Shown: in pieces, positions 25,135 through 37,529 of the stretch
How positions within the stretch are numbered: position 1 is the first letter of the stretch
Layout: every line of letters starts with the position of its first letter
DNA from: Brachypodium distachyon
Lineage: Eukaryota; Streptophyta; Magnoliopsida; Poales; Poaceae
Direction: 5' to 3'
Assembly: GCF_000005505.3 (NCBI RefSeq)
Contig: NC_016131.3
Span: 71,560,355 to 71,624,354, forward strand
DNA length: 64,000 bases
The notes under the pieces: model-generated
What the model was told of the DNA's origin: nothing
Database searches by the model: none
Seen by the model: the letters and a program-made list of their open reading frames with translations, nothing else
Translations under genes and position numbers: made by a program

Positions 25135-27575
25135 AACTCTCTCCGCGTTGGCGCCGCCTCGCCTTCCTCCAGCGGGCCGCCACCGCCCTCGACCAGCCCA
25201 CGGCGCCACCGCCCTCGTCCCAGTGTGCGCTGCCGCGGCCTTTCACCCAGCCCGCGCGCCGCACGCATTCCGCCCTCCCGTCCTCTAGCGTTTCGGTCGG
25301 CGTGTGTTTTCAGGATTTTTTTTTAACATCCGTGAGATTATGTCTTTGCCCTTACTTCTGAATGCTCCATCATATTACTCCATACACCTCAATTGGAGTA
25401 TTAGGGAGTATCAACAAATCTGAGCCTTTAGATCTAAAAAATAAAGGGTTCAAATTAATTATGGGGTACCGTAGAAGAGCTCATGTATGTAGGACTGTAC
25501 TTGGTTCTGTCAGATGTCAGCATCCTCCCCCCATGCACTTGCTTAGGAGCATCTGATGATGATGGTCAGTTGGGAGATACGGAAGGTTCAGAAGGGGAGA
25601 AAAGAGGGTTTAGGTCTACCAACTGGTGGTTAGGGGACTAATACATCTTAACAGATACAATCACCTACTGAAAGTTCTCCCAGTGATCGATTGGTGTCCT
25701 TGCAATCAAGGCCTCAGGGGAGAATCACCTAGAAATGGCAAGTTGGGAGCTTTTCAGCTAGAAAAACACCAAGCAAGTGAGGAAGGTATTGCACCTACTT
25801 TTCTGTGCACTGAGTGGACTAACTGAACTGCTGCCAAACAAGTATGCTGCAAGGTCACTCAAAACTGGCAAGAATCTATACGTTTGTCCACAAATATAAA
25901 AATGTTTTTCTTCTTCTTGAAGAATATGGCTCTTGTTTTACGGCTGTTTGCGACGGATGAGCTGAGCTAATCCATGGCCGATTTGAATCGTCTGATTGTT
26001 CAGTAAAAATTAAAGTAAAACAGTTGCATGTGTGAAAGCATATTCTGCAGAGTAGTACCATAGTAGAATTTACAGGATCTTGGTTTTATCGAGCGTCGGT
26101 TGATCACAAAGAAATTGATACTTCTTATCCCAGTCAATCTCAGCCGTCCAAGTTCATGCATCCTGAGGGATTATGCACTATCTAAAACCTATGTGAGAAA
26201 ACGAGCGAGATAAAGAGATAGAGAGGAATAAGAGCGAGAGGAAACAAACAAAATGGTGGTGGGGTTTCTTTAGGATTTGCTGGGAGATAGTGTTAGGCAG
26301 GCCCTTATTGGTGGAAGGAGTATATTATTGCTCAAGGAAGGAGGGAGGAGCTAGAACAACCAAAAGAGAAGAACACCAAAAGCAACATATACAATCCAGT
26401 TCTTATTATTTTTTAAATCTCCTCTCCCCCTGCTAACCCCTCTTTAGAATCCCTGGGATCAGCTCTGTCCCAGTTCTGGGTGGTCTCTGTCAGAAAATAG
26501 CACCAAGAGGCAAGAACACTTGCTCTTGCTTCGTCTGAAAGCCAGTTCATGCAGAGGTATGCGATAGCCTTATCTTATCAAGCTCATCTTGTTCTCTTGC
26601 ATCCATCAAATTGTAGATGATTCTGAAAACAAAGGTTTTTCTAGTTATTTCTAGATCAAGGTTTTGGTTTCTGTTTAGATTCTTGGTGTTGGTGCTTCTT
26701 GCTTGTCGAGCTTTCTGTTTCTGGTTAGTTAATTGTGGTTGGTGGGTGCAGGACCAACTGGAGAGTTTGCTTTCTTTGAGCTGATTTCTTGTTCGGTGTG
26801 GTTTATGAATTGATCGAGTACCAAGCAGGCAAGCAAGTGTTTTTCGAATTCTGGCTTGATTTCTCTGAAAGTCTGAAGTCAAGAAGACCCCAGCTGATAT
26901 TTCTGGTGTTTTAATTTGTGTGAAGTCGAGTTTGGTTAGACCTTTTGCCCCCCCACTTTGATAGGTACTGATTAGGACTGGTGTTTTCCTCAAATTAGAC
27001 GCTGAGTTCATCAAATGACTGAAAAGGCTTGGGTGTCTTCCTGTATGCAGGTACTGTCAAAGCCTTGGGAATTGCGTTGCAGAAAGTGCAGTTATCTGAA
27101 GTTTATTCTCCCAGGTAGATAGATAGATGCTTTGAATTCCGTTGGATTCATTCTATCCTTTTCCCAGTTGACTTCAGCAGTTTCCTTTTTATCCTTTGAG
27201 AGAATTATACTGCTACTTTGTTGAGAGTTTCTGAATGAATTTGCAGTGACTGTTGCCTACTCGCTTGATACCAAATCTCTGCCTGATTCAGTACATTATT
27301 ATGTTGATACACAGCATGTTTTAGCCATCTTTCCTTTGCTGCAATTATGCGAAGTTACATATAATCTAATTCTAGAACTAGTGCAATTTGAATTTATGAA
27401 TAAGCTGAAATCATCTTCTCATGATAGTAAGTAGTAGGGCTGATTTGCTAAAGAGTCTTCAATAATCCTCTGCTTCTTGCCAGTAGGAATTACTCAAGAC
27501 AAAACCTGAACCTTCTCAACGTCGATATAAAAGGACCCTTCTGATGACAGAGTACACCTTCTTCTGAGAGAGAAG
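25135..27575 (+). other. Upstream and probable intron-containing 5' leader of the BEL1-like gene
   Basis: No coding frame is supported. CT-rich leader-like sequence begins near 26390. Possible splice sites include a GTATGCG donor at about 26556 and acceptors TGTATGCAG (about 27050) and TTCTTGCCAG (about 27484). A long leader with introns is common in BELL genes; the exact structure here is inference. Confidence 0.35.
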
Positions 27576-29599
27576 ATGGCCACGTTCTTCTCCACCGACC
27601 AGAGGGGCCTCGCCGGCGGCGGCGGGGGCGGAGACATGTCATTCCACCACCACTACCCCATGGCGCCGTCGTCCAACCCATACCTGCAGGACGCCTCCAC
27701 CGGCGGCCTGATCCCGCTCCCGGCGACCATCGCGCACATTGCGCAGGACGAGCCGGCCGCGTTCATGGGTTCCAGGGCCGACAACGGACAGCCGGCGGAC
27801 AGCGGCAGCGCAACCGCCGACCTGCAGACGCAGCTGCTCATGGGAGGCGACCTGCAGACGCAGCAGCGTCGTCTTCATCACCATCACCAGGGCGGCGGCG
27901 GTGGCGGGCTGTCGCTGAGCCTGGGCACGCAGGTGCCGGGGGTGTCCCTGTACCAGCAGCAGCAGTACCGGCCGGGCGCCATGGCGAGCCCGATGAGCCA
28001 GCCGGCGATGGCCATGGCCATGGCCGCGAGGCAGCAGCAGGGGAGCGTGTACGTGCAAAATTCGAGGTTCCTGAAGGCCGCCCGCGAGCTGCTCGACGAA
28101 GTGGTCAGCGTCCGCGACGCGATCGTCGAGAGGAAGAAGAAGACGACGACGACCAAGGAGGAGGAGGAGTGCGACGCCGGGAGTAAGACGACCAAGGAGC
28201 AGGAAGAGAACTCCTCTTCGGGCCCCGAGCTGTCCCCGGCCGACAGGCAGGAGGTCCAGAACAAGGTCACGGCGCTCATGGGCATGCTCGACCAGGTAAC
28301 TGAACCTAAACTTAACTCGCGCATTAAAATTATTACTTGTGTCGATGATTGATCCGATCTCCATTGTAGGTGGACCGGAGGTACAGGCAGTACCAGAGGG
28401 AGATGCAGGCGGTGGCGGCGTCGCTGGACGCGGTGGCGGGCGCCGGCGCGGCGAGGCCGTACACGGCGCTGGCGCTGCAAACCATCTCCAGGCACTTCCG
28501 GTCGCTCAGGGACGCCATCGGTGCCCAGGTGCAGTCGGCGCGCCGGAGCCTCGGGGAAGACCCTGCTGCTGCTGGATCGTCGGGGCTGTCGAGGCTGCGG
28601 TACATCGACCAGCACCTCCGGCAGCAGCGGGCCATGCAGCAGTTCGGCGGCTTGATGCAGCAGCCGCAGCACGCGTGGCGGCCCCAGCGTGGGCTCCCGG
28701 AGTCCGCCGTCTCCGTCCTCCGCGCCTGGCTCTTCGAGCACTTCCTCCACCCGTAAGCTCTTGGCTACCATTGATCACCTCCAAATTTTGAAGGAAATCT
28801 TCTCCAAATTAGAATCAGTATTTACCGATCCGCCATGGATATGTCCAGGTACCCGAAAGACTCGGAGAAGGTGATGCTGGCGAGGCAGGCCGGCTTGTCC
28901 AGGGGTCAGGTGAGCTCCATCGTCGACATGAACTACTCCAGCTAGCATCGATCCCGTGTTAATTCTCGCTGCGTGATGTGATCTTCGTAGGTGTCAAACT
29001 GGTTCATCAACGCAAGGGTCCGGCTGTGGAAGCCGATGGTGGAGGAGATGTACAAGGAGGAGTTCGGGGCCGAGATGGACTCCACCAACTCCTCCTCGGA
29101 CCAGAAGCAGCAGGCCGGGGGAAAGGCCGACGACGACGACGACCATGAGGACCGCGACGAGTTCCAGAGCCCTACAAGCGCCGCCGCGAGGCAAGCCCAG
29201 GCCCAGGCCCAGCTGATGATCAACAACCCCTACAAGCCGGAGCCCGTGGCCGCCATGGAAGGCACGTACACGCTCCTGGGCCACCACCACGGGCCGGGCG
29301 GCGGCGGCGGCGGCCTGCTGGACGCGCTCGCGCACCACGGCGGCGGCGACGACGGCAGGTTCATGGCGTACGGCGGCGGCGGAAGCGTGTCGCTGACGCT
29401 GGGCCTGCAGCACTGCAACAACAACAACAACAACAATAACAGCAACAGCGGCAACAACAACAACAATGGCGCCGAGCACGAGCAGCAGGGCTTGCTCTAC
29501 GGCAACCCCGGCGACTTCGACTTCCTCAGCGACGACCGGCAGCGCTTCGGCTCCTCGTCCGCGGCGGCGGCGCAGCTGCTGCACGATTTCGTCACGTAA
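27576..29599 (+). CDS. BEL1-like homeodomain (TALE) transcription factor
   Basis: Exons 27576-28295, 28370-28752, 28849-28909 and 28991-29599 join in frame to 590 residues. Order of domains: a Gly/His/Gln-rich N-terminus; an SKY-type box starting [15 protein letters not shown] at about residue 163; the BELL domain at about 215-305; a three-amino-acid-loop homeodomain at about 341-403 with PYP loop and WFINARVR recognition helix; and a ZIBEL-type motif SVSLTLGL near 520. The C-terminus AQLLHDFVT resembles the BLH1-type subgroup. BELL proteins pair with KNOX homeodomain proteins in the nucleus to control meristem and organ development. The 61-base third exon inside the homeodomain is typical of TALE genes. 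A poly-Asn tract and acidic repeats in exon 4 are low complexity. Which grass BELL paralogue this is cannot be fixed by eye. Confidence 0.95.
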
Positions 29600-30573
29600 T
29601 AGCGCAGCGCAACGCAGGCGGCGGCGGGCCGGGTATACATGGTACACGATTTTACGTACATATACATACAAAATTATACGGTACAACTGGACAGACTGGT
29701 TCGGTATAAGTGGAGTAGGTTGTATGATTCAAGGTGTATATGAGCCGGGGGGGGGGGGGGGGGGGGGGTGTGGGGGGTGTAGCTTTTGCTGTAAAGATGA
29801 TACAGTAGTAGATTGGTATTTTTGGCTTAGCCTGCACAGGTTTTTGCCGGCGCCGATTGGTTGATCCATCATTTTCCTGACACGATAATGATTTGTTGAT
29901 CCAACTGGACCCCAGTTTCTTGAACTGTATCCTTCTTTTATGCTCCTAGACATGCAGATAATTAAAATCATGCTTCTAGCGATGTTTCCTATAGCACTGT
30001 TCTCACTTTCTGAAGATGTGCTGCCATTTGCAGTTTGGAACAAGAACAGAACAGCAGAATTTATGAACCTAAAAGGAAACATTGTAGACACATGCAGCAT
30101 GGTAATTAGATCCCATGGATAAGCAATATGATCGTCTGATTCAGGCAGCCGTGACATGCAGTGACATGGATGTACTGGTTTTTCACAGAGTAATAGTACT
30201 AACAGCTCTTAGATAGTTCAGAATAGGTTGCCTTGTTCATCTGACAGAGAACGTACATCACACAATTGGTTCCACACGAACGGCACAAGATCGAAACCGA
30301 ACGAAATCGTGAATAGTCATTTTGCAGTACCACATACTTGACTGCTCGTACACTGATGTCCAGAAATTTATCGTCATGTTTAATGAAGACACAAGATGTC
30401 AACCAAAGCTTAGAGTGCAAGTGCTTGTACTACTAAAACACTTCAAATGATAAGCAAAATACTGCAAACAAGCACAGGAAGTTTGCTTCAGCTCCTTTCC
30501 TGGGTTCTTTCTCACTTGAACCACCTATACCAATTGTACTGCATGCTCATTGGTTAGCGCTCGCCACTGGTAT
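29600..30573. other. Convergent 3' flanks of the BEL1-like and SNF2 genes
   Basis: The plus-strand BEL1-like gene and the minus-strand SNF2 gene end toward each other here, about 1 kb apart. Apart from the G tract, nothing else was seen. Confidence 0.5.
29747..29768 (+). repeat. G22 homopolymer in the 3' flank of the BEL1-like gene
   Basis: Twenty-two consecutive G residues are followed by TGTGGGGGGTG, about 150 bases after the stop codon. If transcribed, the tract could form G-quadruplexes. Confidence 0.8.
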
Positions 30574-33500
30574 TCACCTGCAACAAAACAAATTGTTGTG
30601 TATTCATTGATGCATTCAACCTCATAGCAGAAAATAACAGGTTTAATCAGATTCATATTCATGATTAAGATACACATACCTTTTGTATAGGGATTTGATA
30701 TCTTGTCGCATTGCAGGGCTTTCCAGAAAAATATCCTCGCTCTCTGAAACATCAACATCAGTAAGCTCAAAATCATCATTTACACAAACCTCGTTCCATT
30801 CAAACCACAGCTTGGCCACCCGTTCTTTTCGAAAGGCTGTCTTGTGATCATCCTCTTCAGGGGAGTCAGCGGCAACGAGACGGTAGCAGTACACCATTTT
30901 AGTCTGTCCTGGTCTGAATGCACGTCCAATCGCCTGGCGCATCACAGAAGGATTTTCATGGACATCCAGAATGACAACACGTGATGCACCAACGAGCGAG
31001 ATGCCCTCGCTGCAAGCCTTGATGGAACCAAAGAGAACTTTAGCATCTGGTGAGTGGTTGAATCTCTCGATGGTCTTGTCTCTCTGAACTGATCCGCCAT
31101 GTATCATGAACATGTGCATGTCTGGTTTCCATCCTTTCATTCTTGTGAACAGCATTTCCAAGAAAAGTAGAGAACAGACATACTGGCTGAACACAAGTAC
31201 CTTCTCTCCAGCAGATTCTGAAAGAGACAAGAGATTGTGTATAAACTTTAGTTTCGCCCCATCGTTTATATCAATTCCACTCATCACGGAGCTAATTTTC
31301 TCATGATTCCTCAAAAAGATCTTCTGATATGTGGTATTTTCATTTTTCTCACATATGTTCTTGATATCCTTTAAGCATGGATGAAGAGAAACAGCATTGC
31401 AGTTTGAACGTTTACTAAATTTATTTTGTCCCACAAAACTCTTAATGCTCTCTTCCTGCTTGGTAGTCATATTAAGAAAAACTGTGAAGTCCACAAGCCC
31501 AGGTAGCTCCTCTGAAAGCTCGCCTTGATAATAGTGGAGCACATTTGCAGTTAGCTCACGTAGATTCTCAATGATCATCTCTCTGATTTTATCATTTGCA
31601 TCCTTTTGAAGGTTTTCTTCAACCATATCATAGAAGCACTTATCTGAAGTGTTCTTTGACCATGCACTCTTCCCAAACATATCAACCTTGCTTAATATGC
31701 GCTTCACTATCGCACGGGATCTCTCCATCTTCAAGAAATTTGGCCGGACAAGGTTCAAAATGTTGAAAACCTCACTTACATGATTCTGAAACAAGGTTCC
31801 TGAGAGCACCACTTTTCTAGGAGTTTCTATTGTTGCAAGTGAAGTGAGCAAGTCAGTTTCCTTATTTCTGGCAGTGTGGCCTTCATCTAGAATGACAAGG
31901 CTTGGGACCTTCAACAGTTTCTTTCGACACTTGACGGTTTCAGTATCACAAGTGTGCTCAGAAACTATGCGTGCAAAATGCTCATACCCAAGCAACATTA
32001 TGCTTCTATTTTCTTCCCACAAGTTCAAAACTTTTAATTGATCAGACCGGTTATTAGCTTTGGAGGAGTAGAAGTCATACAAGGGAATGTCCTCAATCTG
32101 CCAACGGAGAAATTCTGTTCTCCATGTTGCCAAAATGCCCACTGGAAGGACAATCAATGGCCGTCCTTCAGGGTATTTGGTCAGGTAGCTCTGGACAAAG
32201 CTAATTAGCATAAAGGTCTTTCCAGAACCTGGTGCATGTGCTAGAATACAGCCCCCAGGGTTTTTCTCATCTGCCAAGTTCTTGACCAAGAAATTAAAAC
32301 CTTCAAGTTGGTGAGGTTTCATCTGTTGTAAATGCTGAGGGTGGATCGAAAGAGGATCAGGTAACATTTGAAGAATGTTTCTTGAAAGATTAATAGGTGT
32401 ATCCAGATCATTAGAGTTTCTGTGTCCTGACGGGTATGTCCTGTATGATTGCTTGGGCTGATGCATGCAAGAGAAAATGAGAGATGTAACTTCCAAGTTC
32501 CAGCATGGAAATTGTAAAATAAAAGGAAATTTTTTATTCACATTTTTTAAGGAGGGGGATTGGGACAGGATTTACTTGGTCTAATTACATCCCAGTAATT
32601 CATACGCGACTTAGGAATTGAAGTTCAAAAACAAAACCAACTGCATCCGTCAAAAGTTAGACCACAAGTAAATAAGATTTCGATGAGTGTTCGCGTAAGA
32701 AATTGTTTCGTCTATTGGTCATTAATGGCACAATAAGTGATAAAGAAAAAATATCATTTGCTTCATTCAAGGTTAAGCATCAATGAGTTGTTGACAGGAT
32801 GCTCTATAACCACTTGATATTATGATGCCCAAAAAACTTGCCAACATGTAAGAAGTAACTATGAAAATTTAATACTTTGCATACATCTAGTAATTATCAC
32901 CAGAACATTCAACAAAGTAAGTTGGACTAACTGGATAACAAGCTCCGTACCTTTTTCCACTGGCACTCAATAATAGTATCAATGGGTTTCTTGATCAGAC
33001 CACAAACACGGCAAACAAGTCCCAAATCATCTCTCATCAGGAAGTCATGATGACAATCATCCACAACTTCTCCACAAGTATTCTCCGACGGAACAATACT
33101 GTGATCACTTCCAATGGTCTGTTCAGGTAAGCTAAGTTGGCGAGACTCTCATGAATAAGAAAGTAAAGGACCATTGTTAAAAAAAATTCAAATAGTATGA
33201 TGACGAACAAAATTAAAAGGATCTGAGACAAATGCAAAACTTTCTGTTTTAAGACAACCCATCAGATCATGTGATGCAGAAAATGGTCACATATCCTTGC
33301 CTGATCAAAGGAATAGTAAAATTGGAGCTGCCTGATCTTTTTCTGTGAGGAGCTTGTACCAACTTGTTAAACTTTGGTGGTTTGCAAGATCTGGATTATT
33401 CTGCTATTTGGTCGTGTGTTGCACCAAATAAAGGGTTTGCTTGGCTTATACTCCCTCCTTTTCACAAAGAATGGCGCCCAGCCGCCCACGCATTTCAAGG

Positions 33501-35951
33501 TCGAACTTTGACCAACGATTAGACCAATAATATGTAAATTATATGTTACAAATTTATATCGTTGGAAACGTTTTTGAAATACGAATCCAATGGTATAATT
33601 TTTGTATCACATAACCCTCAAATCATTAGTCTAATTGTTGGTCAAAGTAAAATCTTGAAAAACATGTGTGCCATTCTTTGTGAAAAGGAGGTAGTAAAAT
33701 CTCGAAAAACGAAGACAGCAATCACTTCGTTTCCTTCTTTTCGACAATATACAGTTATACACCAAGTAGACGGAGCAACGGCGCTCAACTATCTTTACTC
33801 TTATAAAAGAGGCAATTGGTGGCGTCGGTCCGTCACCTCTTTGCCTCCTCTATCGTAAAAAAAAAAGCTTACCACCTCCTAACACAACAATTAAATATGT
33901 TAAATAATTAAGATATGGATGGTGTTTTCCATCGAAGCTAAGATAAATTACTAACACGTGTCATTAATACATAAAAGTTTTTTAATTCACGAGCAGTCTA
34001 ATATGTTTTATCCGTAGCAACGCACGGCATTTAGCTAGTAGGGTATAGGCATGTATATGTTCTATGGGGTGTATTTGCTGAGAACCAAGTAGTCAGAGAA
34101 TGCTGCATCAAAACCATTATCACTGTTTCATGAAATACATACGAAAGAAACTAGGCACTGAGGTTTTTTATCATGAAAATACTCAGGTCTAACTTGATCC
34201 AGGAAACTAAAGAAAAGATATATCAAAAGACAAATGCAAAGAGTTGATTAAATAAATACCTTCGAACATGCCAATGCAAGCGACATGTCCCTCCAAAGGT
34301 ATTCTAGCTCATCAACTGGGCTGTCATTGTTATCATAGCGATCATAATTTCCATTTTCTGTTGACTCACTTTGTATGACCTCACAAGATATATCATAAGA
34401 ATCTACAACAGGTACACTGTTGTTCTCTATGCTTCCTGCACTTTGGACATCTTCACCCTCCCCTTCCCTTTTTCCTTTCTGCTCGTCATGGTTCTGTTGA
34501 AATGCAATACAGTGACTAGGAGAAATAATTTCACCCATAAATTCAAACATTGTGATTATTAAAAAAAATCTCTCACTAAATCAAACAGTTATTTTTTCCT
34601 TTTTGAAACAGAGCAAGTATATTATATGGAAAAAAATTGATGAAACGAAAGCAAAAGTTATTTGTAGTTCAACAAAGCAAACTAAAGCGGGATAGTCAGA
34701 AGATTAGAAATATACCCAATTCATAACATATTAGAAATTTACTTCACAGATATCATTGAGTTATTCCAAGCGAAATACAACATCTTACTAATGCTTGTAT
34801 TCCTTGTTCAAGGACTTATGATGCTACTGAGATGTGATATTGTTAGGCATATAGACATAATATGATTCAACAATATTGATTAACATTTGCAGAGCTAACA
34901 GAAAAGTCAACCTCATTGTAAATACTTATGTCGCCATGTCCTTGCTTGATCAGTTCTGGTGACTCTGAAGAACTATGGCCATCAAATAAAGCACTTTCCT
35001 TGAGCTTGAAACACAGCTGACAACTAGTCAGTAATAAGTAATTTAAAGAAAATGTAAGTTATCATGTTAGCATAAGTTTAGACAAACTTGATACTGTTAA
35101 GCAGTGGCAGAAGTTGACTAAATATTTAGGGACAGTCATGCTCATATCTTATTTGTATAAAAAATGATTTATGGCTTCCTAATATATAATCAATTTATGG
35201 CAAAAAGAGACTCAATTTCCAATTTTGTGAATCCTATTGACCTCCTCTCTTATTAATGCAGCACAAAACTATGGTAATAATGCCTTATATCAGATGCATT
35301 GATTTATTTTTTTGGATTTTAATGATGAGTTGACTGCACCTCATTGTCAATGTCCATGATGTCATTTCCTTGCTTAGCTACAGCTTGATCTTCAGAATTT
35401 ATGTTTTCATTACCCAACATGATGATGTCCTGGTATTGGCCAGGCTGCTCAGCCAATGAGCATTCTTGGGTAAAATTGACATTTTGCATACAACCAGATG
35501 AATTTCCATCTCTGATTGATTTAATCATGTCCCCGTCACCGGAATCAACTAAATAGGTTGTATTGTGAGCCCCAGTATTTTCCATGTTAGGATGGGTATG
35601 ATCTCCAACATTGTCCGGATCCAAGTCAATAATATTATCAGAACTAAAATTGCTCCCACTTTGGGTAGCGCTATGTAATCTTGCATCTGATGTCTTGAGC
35701 ACTGGACTGACATAGGGCAACTTGATAGGTACTTCTTTGAGCTTTTCAAGGGTGCTGAGAAGTTCATGCATCTTGGCATTGACTGCCTTGTAATCTTTAG
35801 TGGCACTTGCATACTTCAAGTCGTCAAACTGCTCGAGAAATCGAAGGCGGACAGAACTGTTATGACTGATGATGGTTGCCTGAGACTGGTTGCCTGGTGA
35901 GCTATCATGCTCAATTTCATGTTTCTGTCTTTTGCAGCCACTAGGATCCAT
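30574..35951 (-). CDS. SNF2 chromatin remodeller of the DRD1/CLASSY family
   Basis: Coding exons on the minus strand: 35951-35340, 35016-34912, 34493-34260, 33145 (or 33118)-32951, 32457-30680 and 30577-30574, giving 975 (or 966) residues. The N-terminal third is low-complexity and acidic. Exon 4 has a paired-Cys element (LVCRVCGLI) leading into IIECQWKK, as in DRD1 and CLSY proteins. The large exon carries the helicase: Walker A APGSGKT, DEGH box in VILDEGHT, SGTLFQNHVSEVFNIL, and C-terminal QAIGRAFRPGQ. The DEGH variant is typical of this subfamily. Members act in the nucleus in RNA-directed DNA methylation, with Pol IV (CLSY) or Pol V (DRD1); the branch cannot be settled here, although length is closer to DRD1. 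The last codon is split: AG plus G, then TGA, so the protein ends SLYKR. The acceptor of exon 4 is the least certain junction. Confidence 0.88.
33449..33693. mobile_element. Stowaway-type MITE in an intron of the SNF2 gene
   Basis: The left end CTCCCTCCTTTTCACAAAGA is inverted at the right end as TCTTTGTGAAAAGGAGGTAG, with TA target duplications. Longer inner blocks (CTTTGACCAACGATTAGACC and GTCTAATTGTTGGTCAAAG) also pair. Confidence 0.88.
33792..34038 (+). mobile_element. Small non-autonomous Helitron in an intron of the SNF2 gene
   Basis: The segment starts TCTTTACTCTTATAAAAGAG after an A and ends CTAG before a T, the Helitron target rule. Near the 3' end CCGTAGCAACGCACGG can fold with a 4-bp stem; it lies 7 bases before the CTAG terminus. 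The 247-bp unit codes for nothing. The terminus resembles the common grass Helitron end with a GCAACGCACGG core. Confidence 0.75.
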
Positions 35952-37529
35952 CCTGCAGAATAGAAGAAAAAAGACTTGCTGTATTAAGCGGCATGTAATG
36001 CAAGTATGCTCATACTTGTTACGGCCACTTTGTACTTGCTAGTTATACATATTAGCATTTGTCACCCTTCACCATGCTAATATGCATAGCAAGTACAGAG
36101 TGGCCATAACAGAACAGATGGGAACAGTTATTTGTGACCATAACTACAAGTTACACAAACAAACATTGGTCTACAAATTCAAGAAACAGATCAACGATTT
36201 CGTCACACATTAAGTATACGGTTTTGCTATTTCTTAGGCGACTCAAAAATAACTATTTCTAAGTCGATGATAACAACCTTTTGATTCAATCATTGAGATT
36301 CGTGTAAGATTAATGTAGGTCCGATGGATAAGAAAGTCTTCATTGGATGGCTACATTGTTGACTGAGAAATAATTATTTCTCAGTCGACTGAGAAATAGA
36401 CACTCCCGTAAGTATAAGCATTCGATGTTTTCATTCTAACCCTGTTAATTAGTTTTAAGTATCACCATAGCCATAGAATAAAAACGTACCAAAAAGAGCA
36501 AGTATGTTCCTTCAGAAAATAACAAAAATCAAGAACAGAAGCTTCAGCCAAATCCAGCCATCTTAACCACAGGGGCAACAATTGGAAAATGAAGTCACGC
36601 CAGGGACCAAATTTTGGGGAGTTTGCTGTTGGTCAGTCAGCCCAACACTAATACCAAAATGCGCAATAAATTCAGCCAATAAAATGAGCATAAAATCGAC
36701 CGATAATTTTTCTGCTTGTAAGTGACAACCCGCAGCAACCAAACCTACTGCCTTCAGCTCCATTTATGACGCGATCTTCTCAATTACGACCTCAAGAAAC
36801 CAGTCTATTTGGACAAAAAACTACGAAAGCGTCCGGTACGATCGACAATATCAGTCAGATGATCCTACCCGGAAAAAAAATCCGCACTGATCGGTCCCCA
36901 GCTGCGCTGCTCCAAAACCCCAAACCCAAGAACCGGGGAGAGCAAAAGGGGGGAGAATGCAGAAGAGCGCCGCGGAAAATAATCGAGGGGATGCTGCGGG
37001 AGAGGGCAGGAGGAAACGTACCTTGCGGGGCAACGGAGGAATCCGAAAAGCCTTGGGAGGATTTGCTAGAAGCAGAAGAGATTTGTTGAGGGCAAGAGGC
37101 GCTGTGTTCTTTCTCGAGTAGTGCAAACGTTGGGTGTTCCACAACACAGTTCACATGACTCTTTGCTCTCCGGAGCTCAGCTTCCGCCTTCCAGTTCCAG
37201 CTGTCTGTCTGCCTTTTCAGAAAATGCCTCCAAACTTGACTAGAAATTACAGGGAAATGCCATCGTGTGGCGTGTGCTCCCCCAAACCCCACAATCCTCT
37301 CTCCCTTCTCTAGGTCGATCGGTCTCTCTCCCCCGCCGCTCCCCCTGACATCCTCCTCGTCCCATCGCCCGCCGGACTAGCTGCTCCCGCCGCGCCGACT
37401 CCCCTGTGCGCCGCCAAGAGCTCCTCCACGAGGTGAGGCATCAATTTCGTCTTGTTACGCTCTCCCCCAAACCTTCCAAAGCCCTCAGGCATCTGTAGGT
37501 TTCTTCTTCTGTAGCCTCGGCACACGACC
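35952..37529. other. Divergent leader and promoter region between the SNF2 gene and ISD11
   Basis: Minus-strand TTCTATTCTGCAG just upstream of the SNF2 ATG looks like an acceptor, and CGCAAG followed by GTACGT at about 37022 looks like its leader donor. That implies a non-coding first exon from about 37022 to about 37200 and a 1.1 kb leader intron. The ISD11 leader lies from about 37300. The two transcripts would then start within a few hundred bases, head to head. No TATA box was noticed. Confidence 0.45.

Noticed and set aside
24769..25326. Arg/Gly-rich frames on both strands
   Set aside because: They read through the tandem GC repeat and have no recognisable domain.
27639..28771. Antisense frames of 241 and 295 codons opposite the BEL1-like exons
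   Set aside because: They are shadows of the GC-rich sense exons and cross its introns without any protein signature.
33001..33240. 66-codon minus-strand frame LANLAYLNRPLEVI as coding
   Set aside because: It is out of frame with the paired-Cys exon of the SNF2 gene, which fits the family and splices correctly.
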